This document shows, in pieces, positions 45,721-56,793 of a stretch of 64,000 bases of DNA (position 1 is its first letter; every line of letters starts with the position of its first letter). This stretch comes from Acanthococcus lagerstroemiae (taxonomy: Eukaryota > Arthropoda > Insecta > Hemiptera > Eriococcidae): contig CM063110.1 in assembly GCA_031841125.1 (NCBI GenBank), positions 22,687,626 through 22,751,625 of the forward strand. The letters run 5' to 3'. The notes below the pieces were generated by a model. It did not search any database and was not told the origin of the DNA. It saw only the letters and a program-made list of their open reading frames with translations. Both the position numbers and the translations under genes were made by a program.

Positions 45721-46017
45721 GTTCACCCCGCCATCACCACCTTCTTGTGTCGCCACACGTACCAAAACGAGGAGGTAAAGGGTGAAGAAAGGAAGGGTAG
45801 GCCGGCTGTGAGCCACCCGAGTTCCAGGTTAACGCTAGATGAGCGTTGCCTCGGTCAGCAAGGTGTCCCATTATGGCCCTGGCAGGACAGCGCAAATCCG
45901 AAGCTAAGGCAGGTGAAATGGAGGTCTGAGCTAGACTCAAGACGACCCTTTGGTACTAACGCGATACTCAAAAGGGCAGTTTCCGGGACCATCAGGGATG
46001 CGGTGTCTGGGGAGCCA
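45721..46017 (-). other. Possible LINE 3' untranslated sequence
   Basis: Comparatively G+C-rich sequence lying directly downstream, on the minus strand, of the RTE tail at 46018-46263. It could be that element's 3' untranslated region. No family match could be made, and the open frames on both strands lack domains. Confidence 0.3.
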
Positions 46018-46263
46018 ATTAGGCATGCGTGCTCTCCGCAAGCTCTCCATTTCTGACGGTTGACGGCCATTCTCCTTCACCCGGTCACCATTACCTTCAC
46101 GAATTCGTCTCCCCATCTTGTCGTCGGTCTGCCACGCGATCTTTTTCTCTCGTACGGCGTCCAAGCCTCTACTTTTATTTTCCAAATCTTTTCCTCCTGT
46201 CTTAAAACATGTCCGGCGTACTTCCATTTCAGTTTTTTCAGAAAATATCCTATGCCGTCATAT
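46018..46263 (-). pseudogene. RTE-type LINE C-terminal fragment
   Basis: The minus-strand frame from about 46263 reads IGYFLKKLKWKYAGHVLRQ, then EAWTPYERKRSRGRPTTRW and GDEFVKV, stop, then RQKWRACGEHA. It matches the C-terminal block of the 29.6-kb LINE (YAGHVSRK, WTPYDRTRKEGRP, RLRWEDE). Upstream reverse-transcriptase sequence is missing. Confidence 0.7.
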
Positions 46264-46339
46264 TAGATTTTTTCTTAACACTTGGTTGTTAACTTTGTCC
46301 CGTCCTGCAGCTCTTTGCGTTCTCTGAAGCTTCTGCGTA

Positions 46340-46746
46340 CATAAGGTCGAAATATGGACCATAAAGGGAAAATTAAGGTACGACGACTTTTGAGGATCCT
46401 ATGGACGGTGAAACGGGCGCACAATTCCATTATTACAGCGTTAGATACACACACCAGACTATCCACTACGGCAGTAGGAGGATCCTGGATTTTTTTGGAC
46501 ACATCATCTGCCGACCTTCTGGCAATCTGGAGAAACTGGTGGTCCAGGAAAAAGTCGTGGGTAAAAGATTGAGGGGCTGCTCATTACACCGTTGGATAGA
46601 CCAGGCCAAGGAGATCTCCGAACAGCCATTAGAACAGGCGGAGTGGTGACTGATGGTAGAGGAGATTGATTGATATATCCCCGAGGCTTCAACTATAGAG
46701 CATAAGGACCGACGATGATGGTGGATGCGATGTCCGCCAAGCGTGA
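46340..46746 (+). pseudogene. LINE C-terminal fragment, second lineage
   Basis: The plus-strand frame at 46401-46649 contains RRILDFFGHIICRPSGNLEK, then LVVQEKVVGKRLRGCSLHRW and IDQAKEISEQPLEQAE. FFGHI.RRP..NLEKLVVQGKV.GKR.RGR.P.RW.DQ is a recurrent C-terminal block of an insect LINE lineage distinct from the RTE copies. The end reads TDDDGGCDVRQA and stop at about 46746. It is oriented against the adjacent RTE fragment. Confidence 0.65.
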
Positions 46747-47027
46747 CTGTGAAGTACATTGGGTGGTAGGTTGCCGTTGAAGGGCATTCTCAGTTTCATT
46801 TTTTCCAGCTGTGTGGTCGAGTGGAAGCACGATCTCACGTTTTTGTGGAGTGTATGATCAGTCTCCATTTGCGGAACTGTTCGATCGTAAGAATTTGGGA
46901 TATGTCGCCAGACCCTCACATTGGAATTTTGGGTAAAATTTGTTGCCATAATTTTGTATTAATTTTTTTTTTTTTTTTTTACAATTTTTTACTGTCAATC
47001 CGGAAATTCGCACTCCCTTCTTAACCG
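46747..47027. other. Spacer, nothing recognised
   Basis: No supported feature; a poly(T) run lies at about 46963-46980. Confidence 0.35.
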
Positions 47028-47760
47028 CGATATTAGCAAATATTGATTGGGAGAGAAGAATGGAGAACTACTACCCCATCCTAATTGTAATTTCCAAATC
47101 AAATTTGACACTAGATCTAGTACTCGCTATGTACCATTCGATACTAACAAACTGAAATTCTATATATTTCGCTCCCCAACGAGATATTAGCAAATATTAG
47201 TGAGGAGAGAGATCTGAAGAACTGATACCCCTTCCCCGGTTGGAATTTCCAAATCAGGTTTGGCACTATAATTTTGTAATCACTTTGTATCATTTTATAC
47301 CGCCAAACTGAAATGCTGTACTTTACTCTCAAACGAGATATTAGGCAATTTTTATTGGAGGCTGGAGACATGCTACCCTCCGAGTTGACATTTCGGGTAA
47401 AATAGAGAACAATATTATTTTGTACTCATGTACTAACATTTTGTACAAGAATTCCGACATTTTGCACCCCAGCCCCTATCGAACAAGTACATTTTGATTG
47501 GGGAACTGGAGACATCTACCTCCAAGTTGCAATTTCAAATCGAATTTAGTACCATAAATTTGTATTGATTTTATGCCATTTTGTACCATCGTGCACAAAT
47601 CTTTGCTCCACCGCTCCACGTCCATCTAAGATATTGTCTAACTCCACTGAGTGAGCTGAAGACACGCTGCTTCAACAAGCTGGAATTTCACAGTACACGT
47701 TAGTTACTGCTAATCAAACGTATTATTTGGTGCACAATTTCCTTCACATTTGGTTTCCAC
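47028..47760 (+). repeat. Degenerate tandem array, about 150-160 bp units
   Basis: Repeated block gatattagcaaatattgatt followed by gagaga..gaaga..ta.ccc, then tgcaatttccaaatc and tttgtaccatt, starting at about 47028, 47180 and 47337, with more diverged units near 47490 and 47630. Units are poorly conserved. The same unit occurs in reverse orientation at 48640-49400. Confidence 0.55.
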
Positions 47761-48639
47761 ACTTGGGACCGGCTACGTATTATTTAAGCAGTATGTTTAG
47801 AAATGTGCAGAAGAAAAAAGACTTTAATGAAAGAAAAGGAAGAAGAAAAAGAAGACTCCGCATGAGCATATTATACACATGATGATGTAAATTCGCTAGG
47901 AGCCTGTCATTTTCTCTCGCTCTTCTTTTGCCTTCATTTTATTACCTTATTATTCGGTTAAGAAGTGACTCGATGTTCGAATTCTATTGATATTTTCGTT
48001 AAAGCTATAGTTCTCAATTCGACCTTTAAACATACATCTCAATACCTATCTTCGATATTTTTCCCTGAAAGATAGTAACAGGATCCTGAAGCCACCTTAA
48101 ACACTGGTACCCAAATGTCTTTCGTGTAGATACCTACTTAATAATAGGTAGATACATGTTTTTTTTTGGGGATGGGTAGGTAAATCGAATTGGAAATTTG
48201 ATTAGTAATAATATGTGTGTACTTTTGCAAGTGAATACTATTTGTAGCTGCAATTATTTCATATTTTGGAACATAAAACACATGACACATTTTTAGTGCA
48301 GTCAGACAATAACAAATGATTTCTGTTCTATGTATGCATATGTTGGTGGATAGGTGGCGGTGTAGCGTGTATCGCTTTATATTTGTCTTATTTGGACGAA
48401 GATGTTGGTGTTTTAAGAAATTCACTTGGATCATTCAAAGAAATACTGATCATAGTTTCCAAAAACTGAAATTCAAAAGATACTTTTCGTCACAAATTTC
48501 TGCAATCCAGTGTAAATATTTGAAATCCACTAGATGGTCTTGAATACCAAATTCGGGAATGCTATTATAAGAGATACAAAATGAGTACAAAATTAGAACA
48601 CCAATTTTAATTTAGAATTGGCAGTATTTTTCCGACCTG
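47761..48639. other. Nothing recognised between inverted arrays
   Basis: About 880 bp between the two oppositely oriented tandem arrays. No exon or transposon terminus was recognised. Confidence 0.4.
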
Positions 48640-49400
48640 TGACTTGAATTTATGAATTTCTTGGTAGGAGTTTGAATACAAAATTCGGGAAAAACGGTTC
48701 CAAATTAAACAAACCAATCTTGAGTGTATAATTTCTCACCCCCCCCCCCGACTGAAATCAGTGTATACTTCGGGAAGGGGCTGAGTACAACATTCAGGAA
48801 TAACGGTAGCAGTGAAACGAAATAAGTGCACGATGATGAGACCAATTTCGAGCTGAAATGCGCACTTGGTGTTACAAGTTTCTCCAGCCACCTGCTTAAA
48901 TTTTTGAACTTTCGGAGGAGTTGAGTAAAAAAAACTTGGAAAAATGAATTCAGACGGAATGAAAGGAATACCAAGTGATGTCACCGATTTTGAGCTGAAA
49001 CTTACTTTTGAAGGTATGTTCCGATTGAAATAGCGGATAGCTTTAGAGAGGGTTGAGCAGAAAATTCGACCACAGCGGTTCAAAATTATGAAACAGAATT
49101 TGCCCCGAAATTTCAACTTGTAAATGAAGCCATGTCTTCAGCTCTCCCCATCCAATGGAATTAGTCAATGCCTCTGGAGTGAGTTGAGCACATCCACTGT
49201 TGGCGACGGAACAGAATTGTAGAAAATGAGTGTACAATTGTAGTACAAGTTCGACCCGAAATTCTAATTAGAGGAAGAGGGTGGCAGTCAGCTCCCAAAC
49301 CAAGATTTGCTATAATTTCGGTTAGAGGTGATGTACAAAATTTCGGATTGACGACACAAAATGGTTCTACATGAGTATAACATTACAGTATCATATTCAA
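48640..49400 (-). repeat. Degenerate tandem array, inverse of 47-kb array
   Basis: On the plus strand, blocks such as gagttgagcacaaaattcgg and accaatttcgagctgaaatg recur about every 155-165 bp (near 48670, 48785, 48920, 49055, 49180). Reverse-complemented, they match the 47028-47760 unit (agctgaagacacgc, tgcaatttcaaatcgaattt). Open frames through it are artefacts of the repeat. Confidence 0.5.
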
Positions 49401-50152
49401 ACTTGGGGGGTTGACGGCATGAACCTTATAAGAATTCTCAATTATTTTTTATACTTTGTACACGGCTCTTGCATATTGCTGCAATCCATATTATTTTCCA
49501 AACAGTTGACGTGTACTTTTAGCAAATAACCAATACTCGTACCCTGCATTAGCTCTATCGTTCACAATAAGTACCTTCGTATTCCGCTTTTCGTAATGAA
49601 AGTTTAATTTTTGATGCTTTATCTTGGCATTGTTTCGAAGACTCGTTTTCGCGGAAGCGATCGCTGTAAATCGGTCTACTCCTCATTAATGAGTTCAAAT
49701 TGAACGTCTCGTCGAGGAATCGCAGAATAAAACGCGAGAGGCGGAAGAAGTTATTCTTTACTTTTCCACCGAGCACTCGCGGAAAGATTTTCCAGGTTAT
49801 AATGTCCTTAATTTTAAAACTGAGAAACGTCTAAAGGGTACTTCTAACTAAAAGATGCTTCACTTGTTCTTTTGACTGCTATTTTATCAAATTCGTTTCT
49901 GCGGTAGGTATCTTGACAAATGAATCTTTTCAGTACTTCTTAAATATCACCCATTTCTGGCTGTAGATTACAATTATTCTTAAAAGTTACCAACGACGAG
50001 TCGAGAAAAAGAATATTCGTAATCCGGATGAATGACAAAAGAAAAAGGTTCCGATTTATCAACTTATTCATCAAAGTTGTTACCATCATAAATCGAGAAC
50101 GAGTTCAACCACTCCTGATGAAATTCATAAAAGAAGTTAAATCGCACCAAAT
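49401..50152. other. Nothing recognised
   Basis: No supported exon or repeat end. Confidence 0.4.
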
Positions 50153-50672
50153 TTGAACGCAGTTATACCTTTGAATCATGATCAAACCGCAGGGTTCAGG
50201 AGGGGGTGTTCAACCGTTGACCACATTTTCGCATTAAACCAAATTCTGGAGAAAAATAGGGAATTTAATAAGCCTTTAAGACTCATATTCATTGACTATG
50301 TGTATAACAGAGCATTCAACTCGGTACACCACTGGGCAGTGTGGGAAACTTTGGTCAAACAGGGAGTAGGAAGGGACATAGTGGGGGGTATTGAAGGATA
50401 TGTACGAAAAAACTTGACAGAACAGAGGAGACTTTTGGCATTAAAAAAGTGGTAAAACAGGGAGACCCATTCTCCTCGAATCTGTTTAATGCTGATGGAG
50501 ATTTTTAGAAAACTAAATTGGGAAAACGAGGGGGAGGGGTGAAAATTAATGGTCAGTGGCTGAACACTGCGTTTTGTCGATTATATAGTGTTGTTGAGGA
50601 GGAGCTTAGCATAGCAAGTGAGACAGTGGGCCTGACAGTGAACACCTCCAAGACCAAAATAATCTATCTATA
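50153..50672 (+). pseudogene. RTE-type reverse-transcriptase fragment
   Basis: The plus-strand frame at 50153-50455 reads TAGFRRGCSTVDHIFALNQI, then LRLIFIDYVYNRAFNSV, directly comparable to AGFRRGYSTIDQIF and FVDFYKAFDSV of the 31-kb LINE, with three extra residues beside the catalytic Asp. Frame breaks follow. KQGDPFSSNLFN, KINGQWLN and GLTVNTSKTKI can still be placed, but the FADD box is replaced (FCRLYS). It is inactive and truncated at both ends. Confidence 0.72.
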
Positions 50673-51420
50673 TAAAAATGAATGTATGTGTATCTGTGTG
50701 TCTGTCTGTCCTTAATATTTCCATGGAAATTTCTATTAATGTATGCCTGTCTTGTCTATCCCTCATATTTCCATGGCAATTTCTATTAACAACATGGCTG
50801 CAGACTGCAGGTGTCTCCTACAGAGACACGTATTGTAACATTTTATATGCTTCCATACCATAATAAAAAAATTTCCACGGAAATTTCTATTAACAACACG
50901 GCTGCAGATTGTAATCGCGCAGAGCGCAGAAAGATCAAGATCTGTTAGCTGCAGACTGCAATCACGCAAGGCGCCGCAAATGTCAACCACTGAATTCGTG
51001 TCTGGGAGTGAGGCGGAGGGGGGGGGGCGTTACGATTTTCGCTCAAGTACACCCATGGCTGGGAGAAAATGGAAATATCAACCCCTGAATTGAATTTTCA
51101 CCATGAAGAAATAAAGAACTGTGAGATAAACTGAGCTATGGAAATGAGAAGAGAAAAGAAAAAGAACTGTAGTCGCGCAGGGCGCAGCAAAGATCAAGAT
51201 TAATGAGCACATGGCTGGAGTTACGGTTTTCGCTCAAGTATACCCACGGCTGGAAGAAAAATAAATTCCCATGGAAATGTCAACCTCTGAATTCGTGTCC
51301 GGGGGACCTCACGACTGTCGCTGTTGTGCTTATTTTCGCCTATCCGTGGAAATGGAGAGCGGGTGCACCTCACAACTGTCGCTGTTGTGAAAGCTCATAA
51401 TGTTTACAATGCCGCAAGCC
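50673..51420 (+). repeat. Repeat-rich region with internal duplications
   Basis: Begins with tctatctatataaaaatgaa and gtgtctgtctgtcc, a type of terminus seen in many insect repeats. ttccatggaaatttctatta-like segments recur at 50720, 50769 and 50873. Ctgcaga(c/t)tg..atcacgca segments recur near 50890 and 50945, and cgctcaagtaYacccaYggctgg occurs twice (51038 and 51232). The block is an old composite repeat of unknown class. The 65-codon frame at 51203-51400 is inside it and is not credited. Confidence 0.5.
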
Positions 51421-51574
51421 ATAAGATCTAATCTTTCACAACGAAGCCGTCATGCAATTAGACTTCCCAATATTGCGAATCAATCCAACCAATTTTCAAA
51501 ATTTTGGGACTCATGTTCTTTCTGAACTATGTAGTTCAATTGTAGATGGTAGACTTAAAAAGTGGTAGGATACA
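51421..51574. other. Spacer, nothing recognised
   Basis: Short stretch between repeat fragments without recognisable content. Confidence 0.3.
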
Positions 51575-52685
51575 TGTATGGCATTCGTTGATACTGAAAA
51601 ATCTTTTGACAATGTTAATTGGGATAGAATGTTTGATATTCTAAAAAGGATAGGAATAAAGAAAACAGTCAGTTTATTTTAAACTCATATAACAGACATA
51701 AAGCTACATTAAGAATATAAGGAGAGAAAGGGGAGGGAAATATGGAAAAATGTGCAAGGTAGGGGTGCTCATTACCTCCAGTATTTTTTAATTTGTACAT
51801 AGAGAGTGGTCTACAAAAGAAAAAAAAAAAAATTTGAAGCAGGTGTAACTATACCTACATGGAGAGCGAGTAAAGATGTAAAGATGCTCAGGTTTGCGGA
51901 TGTTACTGCCTTATTAACACTGAAAGAAGTACCGATCTGGAAAATATTTTAAATGGAATGGAGGAGATTTTGACTTAGAATATTGTATAAAAATTAAAAA
52001 TACCAAAACAAAAAACCCCTAAAATGATGGTGCGTAATCGATGTGAATGATGAGATTGAAATAAAAATTGGTCAGGGAAAAATTGAGGATGTAAGCGAAG
52101 TTTGCTATATCAGGAGTAAAAAAACAAAAGGTGGAAGGTGTAAAAGGGATACTAGTAGTAGAATAGCACAAGCTACACTAGAATTTTATCGCAAAAGTAA
52201 TTTATTCAAATCAAAAACAAATCTGGAAATCAAAGAATTATTTTTGGAAACCATGCATGTTTGGAGTGTAGAGTGTTGTATGGATGTGAAACTTGGACCA
52301 TAGGAAAACCAGAGAAGAGAAGGATCGAAGCTTTTGAAATATGCTGCTATAAGCGGATACTTAATGTCAAATGGACGGATAAGGTAAGAAATGAGGAAAT
52401 ACTTAACAGAGTAGCAGGTAAAATAGATACTTGGAATTGTTTAAGGATAAGGATAGATAAACTAATAGGGCATAACCTGAAGCACCTAGGAATAATATCA
52501 CTCCTGCTAGAAGGAAGAGTGGAAGGAAAGAATTGAGTAGGTCGGCAAAGATTTCAGTTTGTCCAACAGATAATCGAGGATGTCAATTATAAGGGTTACA
52601 TTTGTAAATGAAACAACTTGCACAAGATAGGAAGCATCAAGCCGGTCGTAAAACTGATAACCTTGTCATCATCATATCATACTAA
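51575..52685 (+). mobile_element. Decayed LINE with (ATC)n tail, second copy
   Basis: Broken frames on the plus strand read MAFVDTEKSFDNVNWDRMF (first catalytic Asp region), MLRFADVTALLTLKE (the FADD box now FADV), then GCETWTIGKPEKRRIEAFEI with YKRILNVKWTDKVRNEEIL (52261-52536), ending near cttgtcatcatcatatcat. FDNVNWD, LRFADDIALL and GCETWTI..EKRRIEAFEMWC..R are blocks of one well-known LINE lineage in invertebrates. The 22805-24060 copy seems to be the same family. The lost second catalytic Asp and many stops make it inactive. Confidence 0.72.
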
Positions 52686-53034
52686 ATATGTTCTGATTTT
52701 CTTTTGAATTTGTAGAAAGATCCATGGTCATGATTACGTAAAATGTAAGGAGCAAAATATGGATTTTCATAGGTGTTTTCTTTTGACTAATGCTTTGGAA
52801 AAAAGGTTCTCAAACAGCTTTGGATTTTGCACTTTACTTACTTTGGGCACTCACACACATTTACCTTGGTCTTTTTCGTTATAAGTAGGATCACGATCAG
52901 GCTCTTCTACACGCTTTATCCCTCGAAATTAGAGGCTGATGGTATCGAACTCACTTACACCAACTCACTTAAGCCCACGGTCCAGATGACCCGCGAAGCG
53001 GTTCAGCTAGTGATTAATATAAAGAGGGATGGAA
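52686..53034. other. Spacer, nothing recognised
   Basis: No feature recognised. The open frame beginning at 52827 becomes meaningful only after about 53035. Confidence 0.35.
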
Positions 53035-53438
53035 ACAAGGTCAGGAGGGAAAAAAATAAAAATAGTCAAAGAGTGAACTTCCCCATTAAAACAACAGCTA
53101 AAATCCTGGAGCAATGTGTGATATCCACCCTCACCTATGGCATCCAAACGTGGTCGCTCAAAAACGCTCAGAACGAAAACATGAGAGTAACGTTTTACAA
53201 TATGTTACGAAGTTTCACGAAAATTAGGGTTAAAGACAAAGTACAGCTCGAAAACTTAGCGAACATCATGGATGCGATAGATATCGGATGGAGAATCAAA
53301 AAACGAAAGTTGAAGTACTCCGGACACATGGTTATCAGGGGCGGTGAGAAATGGGGAAAATTAGCTGAGGAATCGTCACCAAGAGAGAGGAACCGGAAAG
53401 GGAGAGACCCTCGACAAGATGGCGATATGAATTGGTAA
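53035..53438 (+). pseudogene. RTE-type LINE C-terminal fragment
   Basis: The plus-strand frame reads TTAKILEQCVISTLTYGIQT with WSLKNAQNE, then IKKRKLKYSGHMVIRGGEKW and RERNRKGRDPRQ. It parallels KIKILESC..ITYGSQTWSLTSAQ and YAGHVSRK..RW..GRPRLRW of the 29.6-kb LINE; the GRP motif has become GRD. The frame ends in a TAA at 53438. Confidence 0.68.
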
Positions 53439-55384
53439 AATAATACGGAATACTTTGGTGTTGAATAGGAAGGGATAGGGGGATGGTGGGGAAGGACGGT
53501 GGATGCTTATGCCTGAATGTAGGTGCGTTCGGCGACATGACCCACCTACCGAGGTCAACTGAAAAATTCCTTGCTCTTTCAATAATCGAAATCCACCTTA
53601 ATTAAAACGGTATCTGCGGAATCTGCATACAAAAGAATGTCCTTTCGGGTTCAACAGAATTTACTTTTCCAGACATCATGAGTAATACTAGCTGCCCTTC
53701 TTTGTAGGTCATCACGTTGAGAAAGGTTTATCCAACCCCTCATTCCCAACGCCTAGACCAATAGCTGATTTCAACAAAAATGAGTAAAAAATGATCACCT
53801 CAGGTTTAAATGTTAATTTATAAGCACACAAGCTAACTTGTAAATTGAGGGTAGATTTACGAATCTCCCAATTCGCCACAATTGCAACTATAAGAGCGTC
53901 CTAGTCAGAACTGAAAAAATAAGTACAATCAGTGATTATTAAAAAGAAAATGTCGCTAGAAGTCATTGACATTTGGAAATTCGAACCAAAAATGGAAATG
54001 CAGGAAGTAGACGCACGTCAACTAACAATTAACACGTAATCACCATGAAAATGGAAAATTATACTAATCGGACAGCTATAGTATATCCGAAATATGTGGA
54101 TTTACGTCCTATATATTTATATTTGATGTCACTAGCGTGTGCAAAGATCAAAAGCGTTAATAAACGAACTCGTGTACGTATACGTTAATCACGTCTTTTG
54201 ATACTTGAAATATTTCAAAAGATTCGTAATTACAAGAAAGTATTTGCCTTTAAAACAGCAACTCATCAATTGAGGTAAAATTTTATATTATTATGTAGAA
54301 GCACGTGCTGTGTATACTATACTTGGCATTAATGGGAAAGTTAGATTAATGATACCCACCGAATATGCATATATACAAGATAACAATGGGAAAAGTACTC
54401 CTTGTTCTGTTGAAACAAGTAGAATTCGAAATTTCGGAAAGAAAAGTTAGTTTCCGAGAATTTCGCTAACATTTCGAGGTGTAGGTATATTGCAGACTAC
54501 TCGAGTTGAGGGAGTTATATAAGAGACAACCTGCAGAATTGCACTCCGTAAATCAGCCGCGGACTGGCTTGTCTGGGCGCGACTAGCAATGGTAACACTA
54601 CCCAACAGCCAAAAAACCGCAAGAACGAGAGTAGCCGATTCTAGAAGTATTTTTCACGCTGAATTCAATGCCGCTTTTTGTTTTTCTTAATTAGCTCTCC
54701 TTTTCTCGTAAATTCATTCTGAATTATTTCCCGTAATTTCCCTCTTGTGTTAGAAATATTAGTGAATGTGGCCACACTGCATGTATCACAAAACAAACTC
54801 GCCAACACAGTGATGCGTGTGAACGTGTTTTGACGTTTTGATATCGGAACGATCTAAACAGTTTCAACTGATTCTAAGATTTTATCATTAACGATGAAGT
54901 GATGGAACAACAATTTTGAGGAAGGCGATCTCTTCAGTGAAAAAATAACGCCTTTTCATTCCGGTATTACAGTTTATTGTTTCTTTTACGAAATGTAAGT
55001 GAACTAGATAAATGTGTTCCGACAATAAATTTGATGAATATGTGTTCAATGCCCGAATATTCATGATAATCACAACGCTCGTTGTTGAATTGGAATAATA
55101 CTTACGGAACACAAAGGAACAGAGAACAACACGGAACGGAAGTCTTCTTATTCAGTACCGTCGTAGACGAAGCTTATCGGTAATATCAGTTTAATACAAC
55201 ATCAGTGTCGCCACATAAAATAGAACAATTTCTCATAATACACTATTAAATTTCCCAGCAAACGTAAAAAATGATTAGCTAACTCAGCATTTTTAATATC
55301 ATATTTAAATTCAGCGTGAAAAATACATTAAGAATCATCTATTTTCCTTCATGCGGTTTCCAAAAAATCTCAGTTTGTTGTGTA
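53439..55384. other. No gene; one weak TATA-like site
   Basis: No exon was recognised. At about 54512, gttatataagagacaacctg followed some 25 bp later by gcactccg resembles a TATA box with downstream start region, but no coding sequence follows, so it is not annotated as a promoter. Confidence 0.4.
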
Positions 55385-55780
55385 GTGTAATGCAAGGGCG
55401 CCAAAGTCCACAACTGCCATTAAGGACCCCCACCCCTCACAAAATCTAAAGAAGAAAGATTCCTACAAAGTTTGAAAATACATTATAGTAAATTTTATTT
55501 AAAATTATGTACGTAAAAATGAAAATTCTTAATAAGAATAAATTAATGTTAAAATTTAAAATCATAATCTTTTTAGTTTTCCCTGGGAGAGCGAGGCAAA
55601 AATCAACTCCAAATTCCCAAGTGTAAAATTTTTTTGTATTGCCTAAGAGAAGAAAACAACAACAACAACTCGAAATCTCTTTTGACTGGTTGAATTTTTC
55701 CAACTTTTGATCCATCTACTAAAATTTCTCAACTCAGGCGGAGCTGCCCTCCCGTGCCCCCCTTAGTTTCGTCCCAGTTC
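55385..55780 (-). mobile_element. Possible diverged CAGGGACGT-type MITE
   Basis: ttttgactggttgaatttttccaac-like and ctcaactcaggcggag-like sequence and the C-rich ends echo, in reverse orientation, the interior of the 57690-58066 and 39051-39278 MITEs. The terminal repeats are not clear. Short T/A-rich open frames inside are not genes. Confidence 0.35.
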
Positions 55781-55789
55781 TCACTGTGG

Positions 55790-56295
55790 TAATTAACCTC
55801 TTTAAACTGCTTCTTTGTAGGGCCCACGTTTCGGCTCGATAGGTGAGGACTGGTAGAGTGCATCTTTTCAATATTTTCGTCTTATTTCAATCTTCATTTT
55901 ACCTTTATACATGTTTTTAAAACCCAGAAGCTTGCCCATGTTTTTTTTATTCTTTTAGTTATCTCTCTTTTTGTTCTGTCTTCAAACAATTGTATCTGTC
56001 CCAAATAGTCGAATTCCGAAATTTTTTATATTGCAGTTTCTTGCATTATGGTATACATTCTTATTCCATATTGGATAATAGTTTTGTTTTACTTGTATTC
56101 ATTTCTGACCCCGCCTCTGCACTTACCTCTGTCAATTTTTCTCCCATTTCCTATAGGATCTTTATATCCACGTTTATCAGTTCAACATCGTCCGCGAAGC
56201 TTAGCTGGTTCAGTTTTTCACAATTTATCTGTATCCTTATATTTTCCATAGCAGTTTTCTAAATATTTCTTCTAATATGCAATTAAATACATAGA
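55790..56295 (-). pseudogene. RTE-type reverse-transcriptase fragment
   Basis: Read on the minus strand with several stops: FNCILEEIFRKL, LNQLSFADDVELINVD (the catalytic FADD box), GSEMNTSKTKLLSNME, EDRTKREITKRIKKTWASFW and CTLYQSSPIEPKRG. In another frame the last part reads as CTLPVLTY-like sequence followed by ETWAL-like residues. The order matches the 29.6-31.4 kb LINE. It ends directly before the dispersed repeat at 56302. Confidence 0.6.
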
Positions 56296-56301
56296 CGGCA
56301 T

Positions 56302-56600
56302 TTTGAGCTCATTTTGGAAATTTCAGATTTTCAATTCGCTAATAATCTCTGAAGGGAGACAGTTACCGCCACCCAATTTTAACATAGTGTGAAGAAGTTC
56401 AATGTATAACAACTTCAAAAAGTTCCAGTCGAAAAAAAAGTTAGGGGGCCCATAGGGGGAAAATTTTTGTAGCCCCCTCTGTGGCGTGGAAACACGCGAG
56501 TACATGTCAAAATTTAACCCGAACCCTCCAGCTCTTACAATTCACCTGCCAACATCGAACAAACATACAGACAAACCAACACTTTTATGTATTAGAATTG
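56302..56600 (+). repeat. Dispersed repeat, uninterrupted copy
   Basis: Begins cattttgagctcattttgg and runs through ctgaagggagacagttac, the ggggccc..ggggg and gccccct stretch, and caattcacctgccaac to a caaacatacagacaaaccaa end. It is the intact counterpart of the copy split at 12129-13045. Its end, reversed, resembles the start of the 50673 repeat (taaaaatgaa..gtctgtctgt). Class unknown; no coding content. Confidence 0.6.
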
Positions 56601-56793
56601 CGTACTCAACTCCCTTTGCAGGTATCCACTAAACATTAGTCAGCGAACTGAAGTAATGGTACACCCAAGAACAGCCTCGGAGAGAGATAAATAGGGCCTG
56701 GGGGGCATTTCCACGGCCCCCTCCTTCCAGTTCTTTTTTTCTTTTGTCAGATGGGAAAAAATTATAAGCTACGGGATAAGAGGTTTCATTCAT
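56601..56793. other. Spacer
   Basis: Contains another ggcctggggggcatttccac and ggccccctcc stretch, similar to part of the preceding repeat. No further feature. Confidence 0.3.

Noticed and set aside
48736..49116. 126-codon minus-strand frame
   Set aside because: Runs across diverged tandem-repeat units; composition follows the repeat and no motif is visible.
54512..54560. TATA-box-like promoter (gttatataagagacaacctg)
   Set aside because: No coding sequence or transcript evidence follows downstream; a TATA-like string is expected by chance in AT-rich DNA.
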